Shown here in pieces: positions 1 to 7,273 of a stretch of DNA of 50,893 nucleotides (position 1 is the first letter of the stretch; every line of letters starts with the position of its first letter). The notes beneath the pieces are model-generated. The model worked only from the letters and a program-made list of their open reading frames with translations. It did no database searches and was not told the DNA's origin. The position numbers were made by a program, and so were the translations under genes. This stretch comes from Alcanivorax sp. 24 (GTDB lineage: Bacteria > Pseudomonadota > Gammaproteobacteria > Pseudomonadales > Alcanivoracaceae), in the NCBI RefSeq assembly GCF_004360225.1, contig NZ_SNUA01000023.1, forward strand, positions 1 through 50,893. The letters are read 5' to 3'.

Positions 1-127
1 GACAGTCCGCCAGAATCACATAACTACCATACAGACCGTCCCCCAGGAGGATATCGCCGGCATTGAAGCCAGGCAGCAACGAACGGAACAGGGTGTGTTC
101 GCTGGCGCCTTTACCCGCGTAAGGCCC
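1..127 (-). pseudogene. IS4-family transposase fragment, cut by the IS3 insertion
   Basis: Read on the minus strand, these bases give an uninterrupted segment starting GPYAGKGASEH and ending LLGDGLYGSYVILADC. This matches the central part of IS4-family DDE transposases, where the GD..LLxDxxYxSY stretch carries the second catalytic aspartate. The frame is open right up to base 127, where the IS3 left end begins. The upstream (N-terminal) half does not continue on the far side of the IS3 element, and the downstream part runs off the window. The gene is therefore interrupted and its 5' half is missing from the other flank. The family call rests on motif memory; no alignment was run. Confidence 0.75.
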
Positions 128-184
128 TGTAATCCCCCCGAAAAGTAATCGAGGTTTTGAGTAGAGACTTTTACACTGATCGCA
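128..184 (+). repeat. IS3 left inverted repeat
   Basis: The left terminus begins TGTAATCCCCCC. Bases 128-184 are matched by 1332-1388 in reverse complement with a single mismatch over 57 positions. They are matched less well by 1281-1323, where the first 12 bases are identical and later blocks match with one gap. The short leader to orfA follows. Confidence 0.85.
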
Positions 185-198
185 TTGAGGAGCGACGT

Positions 199-465
199 AT
201 GAAGAAGTCTCGATTTTCCGACAGTCAGATAGTGGCGATTCTGAAGCAGCACGAAGCTGGGGTTCCGGTGGCGGAGTTGTCCCGTGAACACAACGTGAGT
301 ACGGCGCTGATCTATCAGTGGCGGTCGAAGTTTGGCGGCATGGACGCGTCGCTGATGAAACGGCTGAAGGAGTTGGAGGCCGAGAACGCCCGTCTGAAGA
401 AGATGTATGCGGAAGAACGGCTCAAAGCCGAGCTGCGCCAGGAGGCCCTGGAGGGAAAGCTGTAA
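199..465 (+). CDS. IS3-family transposase OrfA
   Basis: This 88-residue protein begins MKKSRFSDSQIVAILKQ, the standard opening of IS3 OrfA proteins (HTH_Tnp_1 family). It has a helix-turn-helix around residues 10-45 (VAELSREHNVSTALIYQWR) and a leucine-zipper-like helix at about 50-85 (LKRLKELEAENARLKKMY pattern). OrfA binds the terminal repeats. Fused to OrfB by frameshifting it forms the full transposase. ATG 199 is preceded by GGAGCG. The frame ends at TAA 463-465, two codons after a slippery heptamer. The in-frame extension back to 157 lies inside the terminal repeat and was not used. Confidence 0.9.
   Translation: MKKSRFSDSQIVAILKQHEAGVPVAELSREHNVSTALIYQWRSKFGGMDASLMKRLKELEAENARLKKMYAEERLKAELRQEALEGKL
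453..459 (+). other. Predicted -1 ribosomal frameshift site GGGAAAG
   Basis: The orfA codons GAG-GGA-AAG-CTG-TAA place the heptamer G GGA AAG in the X XXY YYZ phasing that permits simultaneous -1 slippage. A shift here moves translation from orfA into the frame of orfB, which is open from 459 to 1283. IS3-family elements generally make their OrfAB transposase this way, most often on A-rich heptamers. Here the signal is the last possible one before the orfA stop. A downstream stem could form between GGCC at about 466-469 and GGCC at about 488-491 but looks weak. Confidence 0.6.
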
Positions 466-1283
466 GGCCGTCTCAACGCCGGGAGATGGCCATGAAGGGC
501 GTGGCCAAGCACGGGATCAGTATCCGGCTGGCCTGTGTGGTGTACGGCATTAGCGAAACCTGCTACCGCTACCAGGCGAAGCTCGACGGCGAGAACGCCC
601 TGATTGCGGAGTGGCTGCTCAAGCTCACGCAGGCCCACAAGCGCTGGGGATTCGGGTTATGTTTCCTGTATTTACGTAACGTGAGAGGCTATGCCTGGAA
701 CCACAAGCGGGTGTATCGGATCTACCGGGAGCTGGAGCTTAACCTACGGATCAAGCCCCGGCGGCGAATCAAGCGGGGTTATCCCGGCGAATTGACGGTG
801 CCGACGGCGCCGAATCAGGTCTGGTCGATGGATTTCATGGGCGACCAGCTGGTCAGCGGCAAGTCGTTGAGAACATTCAATGTGCTCGACGACTACAATC
901 GCGAAGGGCTCGGTATTGAAGTTGACCTGTCACTGCCTGCACAACGAGTGATACGTGCGCTTGACCAGATCATCGAATGGCGAGGGAAGCCCGCCGCCCT
1001 GCGCTGTGATAACGGCCCGGAATATATCTCGCAGGCGCTGGTGGAGTGGGCGAACAGGAGGCGAATTACGCTGATCTATATTCAGCCAGGGAAACCGACT
1101 CAGAATGCCTACATTGAGCGGTTCAACCGGACCGCACGGCATGAATGGCTGGATCTGCATGAGTTCACCAGCGTTGCTCATGCTCAGCTGTTAGCGACCC
1201 AGTGGCTCTGGCATTACAATAACGAACGACCGAACTCGGCTATTGGTGGCGTGCCGCCAGCCCAACTGTTACAGGCAGGTTGA
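459..1283 (+). CDS. IS3-family transposase OrfB (rve integrase domain)
   Basis: This frame is about 274 codons long and lies -1 relative to orfA. It carries the catalytic core of an IS3 transposase: the first Asp in VWSMDFMGD, the second in LRCDNGPEY, and the Glu in QNAYIERFNRT with the following HEWL, which is the D,D(35)E arrangement. An N-terminal HTH_21-like region (QAHKRWGFGLCFLYLR) precedes it. There are internal ATGs at 486 and 492, but the active product is expected to be the OrfAB fusion made at 453-459. The frame has no internal stops, so the element could be active. Confidence 0.88.
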   Translation, partial: AVRPSQRREMAMKGVAKHGISIRLACVVYGISETCYRYQAKLDGENALIAEWLLKLTQAHKRWGFGLCFLYLRNVRGYAWNHKRVYRIYRELELNLRIKPRRRIKRGYPGELTVPTAPNQVWSMDFMGDQLVSGKSLRTFNVLDDYNREGLGIEVDLSLPAQRVIRALDQIIEWRGKPAALRCDNGPEYISQALVEWANRRRITLIYIQPGKPTQNAYIERFNRTARHEWLDLHEFTSVAHAQLLATQWLWHYNNERPNSAIGGVPPAQLLQAG

Positions 1284-1323
1284 CCCTCTACTCATCCGGT
1301 CGATTAAAAATGGGGGGATTACA
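1281..1323 (-). repeat. IS3 right inverted repeat (probable true right end)
   Basis: The reverse complement starts TGTAATCCCCCC and then, with one gap, shares TAATCGA and TGAGTAGAG with the left end. It includes the orfB stop codon. Imperfect ends of this length are typical of IS3 elements. This makes it a better candidate for the cognate right end than the 57-base near-identical copy further out. Confidence 0.65.
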
Positions 1324-1388
1324 GCTCCTTCTGCGATCAGTGTAAAAGTCTCTACTCAAAACTTCGATTACTTTTCGGGGGGATTACA
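1324..1388 (-). repeat. Orphan inverted copy of the IS3 left end
   Basis: Bases 1332-1388 are the reverse complement of 128-184 with one mismatch. The next bases inward (1324-1331) still resemble the left-end leader, including its GGAGC. The similarity then stops and the right terminus of the intact element begins. The simplest reading is that a second, inverted copy of the same IS once abutted this one and only its first 60-odd bases remain. Treating 1388 as the element's own right end would require unusually long and near-perfect termini plus an internal duplicate of the terminal 12 bases. Confidence 0.6.
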
Positions 1389-1607
1389 TTGCGTTTTACC
1401 TTTTCGGAAAATCAGGTCCAGATAAACAAAACGCAAGGTCCGGCCCTTAAAGCCCACGGCGTGATAACCTTGGCGGGTTTCCTTCCCTCTGGGTGGCAAT
1501 GCTCTGGAAATCCAGTCGGTTGCCGTCTTGGGGCGGAGGCTTGCTGTTGGCGCTTCTGGGAGCGGGAATCCCACTTACCGTAACGTGAAAGGTTGGGTCC
1601 ATGGACG

Positions 1608-2054
1608 ATGAAATCTAAAGCATCTTCGGGGAAACGATCATCCGTTGCCCGCGTGAACCGATTCCTGCCTGCCTTGCTGGTCGTGGTGGCGTTTTTCGTC
1701 GGGTTGGCCATTCTCGCTTCTGAGTCTGAACGGCGATGGTTCGTCGGTTTCTACGCGCTGATGAGCGTGCTGAGCTTTTCACTTTATGGCTTGGATAGGC
1801 GGGCTTCGGTGCGTGGTGGTTGGCGCACGCCCGAGGCGCGGCTGCATCTGGTCGAGCTGCTGGGGGGCTGGCCCGGTGCTTTGCTGGCGCAGTGGGTGTT
1901 CCGCCACAAGACCCGCAAGACGTCGTTCCAGGTGGTGTTCTACCTGGTGGTGGCGGCCAATCTGGGGGCGCTGGGGTGGTTGCTCTTTGTGAATGGCGGG
2001 CCGGGTTGGCCGCTGCTTTCCGGGCTGGGGGAAGGCCTCCGGGACGGCCTTTAG
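1608..2054 (+). CDS. DUF1294 family membrane protein
   Basis: This protein of about 148 residues has four hydrophobic segments. It carries the conserved DUF1294 signature: LYGLDRRAS, then WRTPEARLHLVELLGGWPGALLAQ, then RHKTRKTSF. Proteins of this family (YsdA-like) are small inner membrane proteins of unknown function, in some genomes fused to a cold-shock domain; no such domain is present here. The frame is open from TTG 1593. ATG 1608 gives the basic N-terminus MKSKASSGKRSS and is preferred, with a weak AAAGG 15 bases upstream. It is the first gene after the IS debris, so its native promoter may have been replaced. Confidence 0.8.
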   Translation: MKSKASSGKRSSVARVNRFLPALLVVVAFFVGLAILASESERRWFVGFYALMSVLSFSLYGLDRRASVRGGWRTPEARLHLVELLGGWPGALLAQWVFRHKTRKTSFQVVFYLVVAANLGALGWLLFVNGGPGWPLLSGLGEGLRDGL

Positions 2055-2159
2055 CGAGGGGCGTGTTGCGTTGTCAGGTCCGGCCCCGGGCCGTGCGGCC
2101 AAGGCGTGCCGGTGGGGTTGGTGACATAGTCCGGGCTTGGCTGATGAACTGAGGGCGCT

Positions 2160-2597
2160 ATGACGGCGAGCACATTGGCATTGTGGAGTTGCGGGCTGTT
2201 CTTTCTGGTCGGCCTGCTGACCGGGGTGTGGAAGTACGTTCAGATCAGGGGCAGTGACAAGGCCCGGGCGCATTACTATGTGGACATCGCCCACCGGGCG
2301 AGCCTGATGTACGCCTTCGCTTGTCTGGTGCTGGAGCGCTTCGCGGTGCTCAGTGTCTGGCCGGAGTGGGTGAACGTGCTGGCGGTGTTGGCGTCGGTGC
2401 TGTTTTTCGCTTTGGCGGTGGGCAGTTATATTCTGCACGGCGCGCTCAAGGACACGCGTAACCAGCTGCAGAAGCCGCACGCCTTCGGCGCCGGGTCCTT
2501 GCCGGCGTGGTTGATAAGCGGTTTCATGTGGGTGTTGGTGATCGCCGAGATCGGCGGTTTCCTGGTGCTGTTCGTGGGCTTCGCCGCCGCGCCTTGA
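2160..2597 (+). CDS. Conserved hypothetical inner membrane protein (4 TM)
   Basis: This is a 145-residue protein with four predicted membrane helices at about 5-25, 45-65, 70-92 and 115-140. A short polar segment (RGSDKARAHYYVDIAHRAS) follows the first helix, and a charged loop (ALKDTRNQLQKPH) lies between helices three and four. ATG 2160 is preceded by GAGGGCGCT. I do not recognise a named family. The conserved-looking HYYVDIAHRASLMYAFA segment suggests a cofactor or lipid contact, but this is inference. It lies 105 bases downstream of the DUF1294 gene on the same strand. Confidence 0.65.
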   Translation: MTASTLALWSCGLFFLVGLLTGVWKYVQIRGSDKARAHYYVDIAHRASLMYAFACLVLERFAVLSVWPEWVNVLAVLASVLFFALAVGSYILHGALKDTRNQLQKPHAFGAGSLPAWLISGFMWVLVIAEIGGFLVLFVGFAAAP

Positions 2598-2673
2598 GCC
2601 CGCCGGTTCGCTGCGGCTCTAGCTCTCGTGCTGGCCGACGTGGGCGCCCATGCTTGCCATTGGGAGGAAGTCT

Positions 2674-3153
2674 GTGAAGATCGCGCCTATAGACCCAGGG
2701 TTACCCGAGGTTGCGACATTGCTGGAGCAATCTGACCGGTATATGGCTGCGTTATACCCAGCGGAGAGCAATCATCTGGAGAGCGTAACGGATCTGAGCC
2801 AGCCAAACGTTACCTTGTTTGGGTGCTTTGTCGATGGCGCCCTGGCGGGCTGTAGCGCGGTGAAGTTGCTTGAAGATGAAGAGATGCGTTATGGAGAAAT
2901 CAAGCGGCTTTTTGTCGCATCGGCCTATCGGCGGCGTGGAATTTCGAATGCTTTGATGGAGAAGGTCGAGCAATATCTTGTTGAGCGTGGTGTCCAAGCA
3001 GCCAGGCTTGAGGTGGGCATAAACCAGCCAGAGGCTCTATCGCTTTATCGAAATCGTGGATATGTTAAACGTACTCCGTTTGGCCGCTACGGCCATGACC
3101 CACTAAGCGCATTTATGGAGAAAACGCTTCTGCCTGGCCCAGTCACAAGATAG
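2674..3153 (+). CDS. GNAT family N-acetyltransferase
   Basis: This 159-residue protein has the GNAT fold signature. The motif A beta strand GEIKRLFVASAYRRRGIS carries the acetyl-CoA pyrophosphate loop (RRRGIS in place of R/QxxGxG/A). It is followed by LEVGINQPEALSLYRNRGY, the motif B region. The substrate is unknown; small GNATs of this type acetylate amino groups on small molecules or protein N-termini. The frame opens at ATG 2650, but GGAGG at 2663-2667 sits six bases from GTG 2674, so GTG 2674 is the better start. GC content falls along the gene towards the next one. Confidence 0.8.
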   Translation: MKIAPIDPGLPEVATLLEQSDRYMAALYPAESNHLESVTDLSQPNVTLFGCFVDGALAGCSAVKLLEDEEMRYGEIKRLFVASAYRRRGISNALMEKVEQYLVERGVQAARLEVGINQPEALSLYRNRGYVKRTPFGRYGHDPLSAFMEKTLLPGPVTR

Positions 3154-3309
3154 CAGCTTTGAGACAGCTCTTGTCTTCCGCCCATCTCAGAAGAGTATGT
3201 CGAGAAGTAAAGGTATGAATTATAACTCGATATGCCTTTTTGAAAATCATTACTGGCGACTTCGGGGTATATGGAGTGAAGTGACCTTGATTTGGGGACT
3301 GGAAAAGAA

Positions 3310-3588
3310 ATGGACGAAATTATCATCGCTTGGATGGCTTTCTTGGTCATAGTATCGGTTATTACTGCTGCTAAATTTCTAAGGGATTGGCGCAGAGATG
3401 AACCGGAATCGTATCGTCGATGGGGAAGTCCAAATTTATTCTATAACTTCGGCATGTATCTGACAGCAGTTTATGGTTCGGCGCTAGACGGAACGAAGAG
3501 CGTTTCCCTTTTGAGGGCGCGACGCAATCTGCGTATAGCGCTTCTGATTCTGTTGGCGTTTTTATTATTCGCATTTTTTGTAACTTAA
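3310..3588 (+). CDS. Small two-TM membrane protein, unknown
   Basis: This 92-residue protein has one hydrophobic helix at each end (about 4-24 and 74-90) and a polar middle containing FLRDWRRDEPESYRRWGSP. ATG 3310 follows GGAAAAGAA and is preferred over in-frame TTG 3292. I recognise no family. The base composition is clearly lower in GC than the flanking genes, which suggests later acquisition or weak expression constraint. The gene is isolated, with 150-200 bases of non-coding sequence on both sides. Confidence 0.55.
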   Translation: MDEIIIAWMAFLVIVSVITAAKFLRDWRRDEPESYRRWGSPNLFYNFGMYLTAVYGSALDGTKSVSLLRARRNLRIALLILLAFLLFAFFVT

Positions 3589-3788
3589 ACCTTCTAGGGA
3601 GCAGAGTGAGCTTTCTCGTCATCTGGTGATTAGGGGGGTAGGCCTTGCGTTTTGCCCCTTTAAGGCTAAGGTTGATTGAGTTGGGGAGAAAGCAGGGACT
3701 GGTCCGCTTGGCAAAAATCTAATCTAAGCCCCAATAGCTGCGCTGTTTCAGCTACGTGTGACAGGCGTTATCCGCAAAAGGAGAAGGA

Positions 3789-4580
3789 ATGCACAAGGAC
3801 GAAATAGACCGCCTACGCACAATTGAGTGGAAGGATCTACTGTCCCTCAATCGTCTGGAAATCCTGAACGAGCTGAGTATTTCCCTTCCGTGGCTGGTCG
3901 GTTCCTGGGTGGCCGCCTCGTATGAGCAATATCTGATTGCGCTCATCTGTTCGTTCATGTTTTTTCTCACCGGCCTACGGCAGGTCCACAATGCCTATCA
4001 CTATGCCCTTGGCATTTCGCGTCGCCTGACGGAGTGGGTGATGTTTGGGCTGAGCATCCTTATGCTCGGTTCCATGCACGCGATTCAGATTAATCATCTT
4101 CGCCACCATCGCTATTGCATGGAGGAGGAAGATATTGAGGCGATGAGTGCGCGGTTGCCCGGGTGGCAAGCGGTCCTTATCGGTCCGCTTTTCCCGTTGC
4201 GTCTGCATCTGAAGGCCATCGAAGTAGGCAGTCGGCGCCAGCGAGGCTGGATACTCGCGGAGCTGGTGGCGAATGTGGCCTGGGTGGGGCTCGTTTTCGG
4301 TGCCCTTGAGGTTAAATGGCTGGAGTATCACGTGCTGGCCATGGCCGTAGGGCAGTGTCTTACGGCCTTCTTTGCGGTCTGGACCGTGCATCACGATTGT
4401 GAAGCGGAGAAGCTGAAGGCCCGAACCATCCGAGGCAGGCTCAAAGCGCTGCTCACCTACAACATGTTTTTCCATGTTGAGCATCATCTCTTTCCGGCCG
4501 TCCCTACTTGCAAGCTCGATATTCTTGCAAGACGTCTGGATACCATGGCGCCGGACTTGGTGGCCAAGAAGGTGTTCTAG
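3789..4580 (+). CDS. Membrane fatty acid desaturase (three-histidine-box di-iron enzyme)
   Basis: This 263-residue protein has the histidine boxes of membrane-bound desaturases: HNAYH at about 67-71, HLRHH at about 103-107 and HVEHH at about 229-233. Hydrophobic pairs of helices lie between them. These enzymes use a di-iron centre and oxygen to introduce double bonds into acyl chains or related lipids. The substrate here (phospholipid acyl chain, carotenoid or other) cannot be read from sequence. At 263 residues it is shorter than typical acyl-lipid desaturases (about 300-370). The start is well supported by AAGGAGAAGGA directly before ATG 3789. No electron-donor gene is adjacent. Confidence 0.83.
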   Translation: MHKDEIDRLRTIEWKDLLSLNRLEILNELSISLPWLVGSWVAASYEQYLIALICSFMFFLTGLRQVHNAYHYALGISRRLTEWVMFGLSILMLGSMHAIQINHLRHHRYCMEEEDIEAMSARLPGWQAVLIGPLFPLRLHLKAIEVGSRRQRGWILAELVANVAWVGLVFGALEVKWLEYHVLAMAVGQCLTAFFAVWTVHHDCEAEKLKARTIRGRLKALLTYNMFFHVEHHLFPAVPTCKLDILARRLDTMAPDLVAKKVF

Positions 4581-4658
4581 GAGCCGATATGTGTCTTCGG
4601 GCTGTGCAAGTGGGTTATCAGCCGGCCCCGGGGCTCTGACGAGTTCAAGCGCGGGGGG

Positions 4659-4699
4659 CACCTGTAATGCTTGTGACAGTTGGCACGTTACACCTGTAA
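4659..4699 (+). promoter_or_regulatory. Candidate regulator site upstream of the dehydrogenase gene
   Basis: CACCTGTAA occurs twice in direct orientation at 4659-4667 and 4691-4699, offset by 32 bases (about three helical turns). The second copy forms part of a TTACA-CC-TGTAA dyad at 4688-4699. The site lies about 140 bases before the butanediol dehydrogenase-like gene in an otherwise empty intergenic region (4581-4834). No regulator family is assigned. Confidence 0.3.
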
Positions 4700-4834
4700 A
4701 AAAGATAGCATCTGAGACCGCACGCTCCCTTCTCTTATTCAGATGATCCCGTGACTTCATGCTCCTGACGGCCGACAGCGATGTTGGTGCGTATTTTGCT
4801 GGATATCGCTAACAAAAACGTAAGGAGCAGAATA

Positions 4835-5902
4835 ATGAAGGCAGCACGTTTTTATGACCGTGGCGATATCCGCATCGAGGACATACCGGAGCCCGTGGTG
4901 GAGCCCGGTACGGTCGGTATCGAGGTGGCATGGTGTGGTATCTGCGGTACGGATTTACATGAGTTCATGGAAGGGCCGATCTTTATTCCTCCCTGTGGCC
5001 ATCCGCATCCCATCTCCAAGGAGTCAGCCCCTGTTACCATGGGCCATGAGTTTTCTGGTGTGGTGTATGCCGTGGGGGAAGGGGTGAGCGACATCGAAGT
5101 CGGTCAGCATGTGGTGGTGGAGCCTTACATCGTGGCGGATGAGGTGCCCACCGGGCCCGGTGATAAGTATCATCTGTCCAAGAATATGAACTTCATCGGC
5201 CTGGGTGGCCGTGGTGGTGGCCTGTCCGAGAAAATCGCGGTTAAGCGCCGTTGGGTGCACCCGATCTCCAAGGATATTCCGCTGGACCAGGCTGCCTTGA
5301 TCGAGCCCCTGTCCGTGGGGCACCACGCATTCACTCGCAGCGGCGCCAAGGCTGGTAATGTGGCGCTGGTCGGCGGCGCCGGGCCTATTGGTTTGCTGCT
5401 CTCAGCGATTCTGAAAGCCAAGGGGCTGAGCGTTATCGTCACGGAGCTCAGCAGCGCGCGCAAGAAAAAGGCCTCCGAGTCCGGTGTCGCCGACCATATT
5501 CTGGACCCCTCCGAAGTGGATGTGGTCGAGGAAGTGATGAAGATCACCGAGGGCAGAGGCGTGGATGTGGCGTTTGAATGCTCCAGTGTGAACAAAGTCC
5601 TGGATACCCTGGTGGCTGCGACTGCTTCCGCCGGCGTAGTGGTGATTGTGTCCATCTGGAGTCATCCGGCCACCGTCAACGTACATAGTGTGGTAATGAA
5701 GGAGCTCGACGTGCGTGGGACCATTGCGTACTGCAATGACCACCAGGAAACGATCCGGCTGGTGGAGGAGGGCAGGATCAACCTGGAGCCCTTCATCACC
5801 CAGCGTATTCAATTGGATGATCTGGTTTCGAAAGGGTTCGATACCCTGATCCATAACAATGAATCCGCTGTGAAGATCATTGTTCAGCCTCGAATAAGTT
5901 GA
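4835..5902 (+). CDS. Zinc-dependent alcohol dehydrogenase, 2,3-butanediol dehydrogenase-like
   Basis: This 355-residue medium-chain dehydrogenase has catalytic zinc ligands Cys37 (CGICGTDLHEF) and His71-Glu72 (MGHEFSG). A Rossmann loop GGAGPIG begins the NAD(P) domain. The insert GPIFIPPCGHPHPISKESAP after the first zinc motif is characteristic of (R,R)-butanediol dehydrogenases (acetoin to 2,3-butanediol, NADH-dependent). The usual four-cysteine structural zinc lobe is not evident. AAGGAG sits before ATG 4835, so the upstream in-frame ATG 4781 is rejected. A strong hairpin follows the stop, so it is probably a single-gene unit. Confidence 0.82.
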   Translation: MKAARFYDRGDIRIEDIPEPVVEPGTVGIEVAWCGICGTDLHEFMEGPIFIPPCGHPHPISKESAPVTMGHEFSGVVYAVGEGVSDIEVGQHVVVEPYIVADEVPTGPGDKYHLSKNMNFIGLGGRGGGLSEKIAVKRRWVHPISKDIPLDQAALIEPLSVGHHAFTRSGAKAGNVALVGGAGPIGLLLSAILKAKGLSVIVTELSSARKKKASESGVADHILDPSEVDVVEEVMKITEGRGVDVAFECSSVNKVLDTLVAATASAGVVVIVSIWSHPATVNVHSVVMKELDVRGTIAYCNDHQETIRLVEEGRINLEPFITQRIQLDDLVSKGFDTLIHNNESAVKIIVQPRIS

Positions 5903-5910
5903 GCACGCCT

Positions 5911-5930
5911 GGGTGGGACTGGTCCCACCC
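5911..5930 (+). terminator. Terminator-like hairpin after the dehydrogenase gene
   Basis: GGGTGGGA (5911-5918) pairs perfectly with TCCCACCC (5923-5930) around the loop CTGG, nine bases after the dehydrogenase stop. There is no strong T-run afterwards, so termination may be only partial. Confidence 0.55.
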
Positions 5931-6063
5931 GCTACCTGTTCTGGAGTGAAACGGGTTAAACCGGTGGAAAGGAAGGCCAGAACACGGGAACGACCACGGG
6001 TGTCCCGTTCAATACGCTTCTGTGCGATCCTGAGTGCCAGGGATGTTGGCGCGGAGGATGCCT

Positions 6064-6741
6064 ATGCGAAGACTCACCGTTGTTTTTCTACTTCTCCCGG
6101 TATTGGCGGTGGCCAAGGAAAGCACTTGCTATGGAACCACGTCAAAGGGCAGTCTCGCTGGCGGTGTCAAGCTGCCATTGAGCGGCGGCAATTTTGAGAG
6201 TTACAGCGCCATGGCTCACGCAGCGGGACGAACCTATGTCCATTCCGAAGTAAGAGACATCGTGGTATCCGCTTACCAGGACCTGGAAAAGGAACAACCG
6301 GAGAAGGTCTACAAGTACGCGGAGACCGGGTTCAAGGAAGGCGGCCGGTTCGAGCCTCATAAGACTCACATGAACGGGTTGTCGGTGGATTTCATGGTTC
6401 CGGTGGTGGATTCCGAGGGGCAATCCGTTCATCTTCCGAGCCATCCTCTCAACCGTTTTGGTTATGACATCGAGTTTGATGGCGATAGTGCCTACGAGGG
6501 CTTGCGGATCGACTATGAGGCGATGGCCGCTCATATCGTGGCGTTGCACCGGCAAGCGACGTCACGGGGCCACGAGCTGTGGCGGGTTATCTTCGACCCT
6601 GAGTTACAGCCGAACCTTTATAAGACCAGGTACGCGGAGTACTTGCGTGGCAACATACAGTTTTCCACCAGGCGGTCCTGGGTGCGTCACGATGAGCATT
6701 ACCATGTCGACTTTGACCTGCCCTGCAAACAGGTACGTTGA
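6064..6741 (+). CDS. Exported LAS-type (MepA/VanY-like) murein peptidase
   Basis: This 225-residue protein starts MRRLTVVFLLLPVLAVAKES, a cleavable signal peptide. It carries the LAS metallopeptidase zinc motifs: HMNGLSVD (His102-x6-Asp109) and HYH (His212, His214). This group includes penicillin-insensitive murein endopeptidase and D,D-carboxypeptidases, which cut peptidoglycan cross-bridges or stem peptides in the periplasm. Homology outside the motifs to MepA itself is weak, so the exact bond cut is unknown. GGAGG at 6053-6057 is six bases from ATG 6064, which decides the start over ATG 6034 and 6058. The gene 10 bases downstream may be co-transcribed. Confidence 0.75.
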   Translation: MRRLTVVFLLLPVLAVAKESTCYGTTSKGSLAGGVKLPLSGGNFESYSAMAHAAGRTYVHSEVRDIVVSAYQDLEKEQPEKVYKYAETGFKEGGRFEPHKTHMNGLSVDFMVPVVDSEGQSVHLPSHPLNRFGYDIEFDGDSAYEGLRIDYEAMAAHIVALHRQATSRGHELWRVIFDPELQPNLYKTRYAEYLRGNIQFSTRRSWVRHDEHYHVDFDLPCKQVR

Positions 6742-6750
6742 GGCAGACAT

Positions 6751-7212
6751 ATGCCAGAATACTCGGATATCTACGTCATCTCCGACAAAAGAGATGAAAA
6801 GACAGTGGAAGACTTCCTGAATTGCTTTCTTCCCGACAGAGAAGAAAGTGCTGACGAATATGAAATCCCTCAATTTTCGGAATCCCCTGACGTCGTATAT
6901 TCGAAGGCCCTGGAGCTGGTGAAGTATTGCGGTGCAAACCAGAGGGCGGAATACGCCGCATACTGGAGAGCGGTAAATCAGGGAAAGCCAGAGCATGCAA
7001 TGGTGTTCTATCTCAAGGACGGTCACGTGATCTACGGCCTTTCCACGGATGCTGGTGATGAAGCTTTCGCCAATGGACTATTAGCAGAACTGAAGGCGTT
7101 CCTTGGGTCAGAGTTCGGCTACATTGGCCATGAAGCATCGCCGAATGCGGCCGATCTGCCGGAATTCATGCGGGAAATGGAGAACCATCAGCGTTGTAAT
7201 GTCGGGGGCTGA
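6751..7212 (+). CDS. Hypothetical protein, acidic, cytoplasmic
   Basis: This 153-residue acidic protein has no signal peptide or membrane segment. It has an N-terminal IYVISDKRD strand, a long helix (VVYSKALELVKYCGANQRAEYAAYW) and a strand pair FYLKDGHVIYGLST, followed by an acidic C-terminus. The overall look resembles small immunity-like proteins of the polymorphic-toxin world, but no family is recognised and no toxin gene is adjacent. It follows the murein peptidase with a 10-base gap and probably shares its transcript. Whether the two work together is unknown. Confidence 0.5.
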   Translation: MPEYSDIYVISDKRDEKTVEDFLNCFLPDREESADEYEIPQFSESPDVVYSKALELVKYCGANQRAEYAAYWRAVNQGKPEHAMVFYLKDGHVIYGLSTDAGDEAFANGLLAELKAFLGSEFGYIGHEASPNAADLPEFMREMENHQRCNVGG

Positions 7213-7273
7213 TGTTTCCGGTTATCTGCCGCCGGGCTACCTGATCTCGGTCTTAATTGGAAGGAAAGGAACC

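Larger units (their letters stand above)
128..1323 (+). mobile_element. IS3-family insertion sequence
   Basis: This is a compact element of about 1.2 kb with overlapping orfA and orfB, a DDE integrase in orfB and a predicted -1 frameshift. It starts with TGTAATCCCCCC at 128 and ends with the complement of the same 12 bases at 1312-1323. The two ends remain related further in (shared TAATCGA and TGAGTAGAG blocks). The orfB stop codon lies inside the right repeat, as is usual in this family. No target-site duplication is visible: the left flank reads CCC and the right flank GCT. An alternative right boundary at 1388 is discussed under the 1324-1388 repeat. Confidence 0.85.

Noticed and set aside
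1389-1607. N-terminal half of the IS4 transposase on the minus strand
   Set aside because: Open frames exist but none shows IS4-like sequence; the segment looks non-coding.
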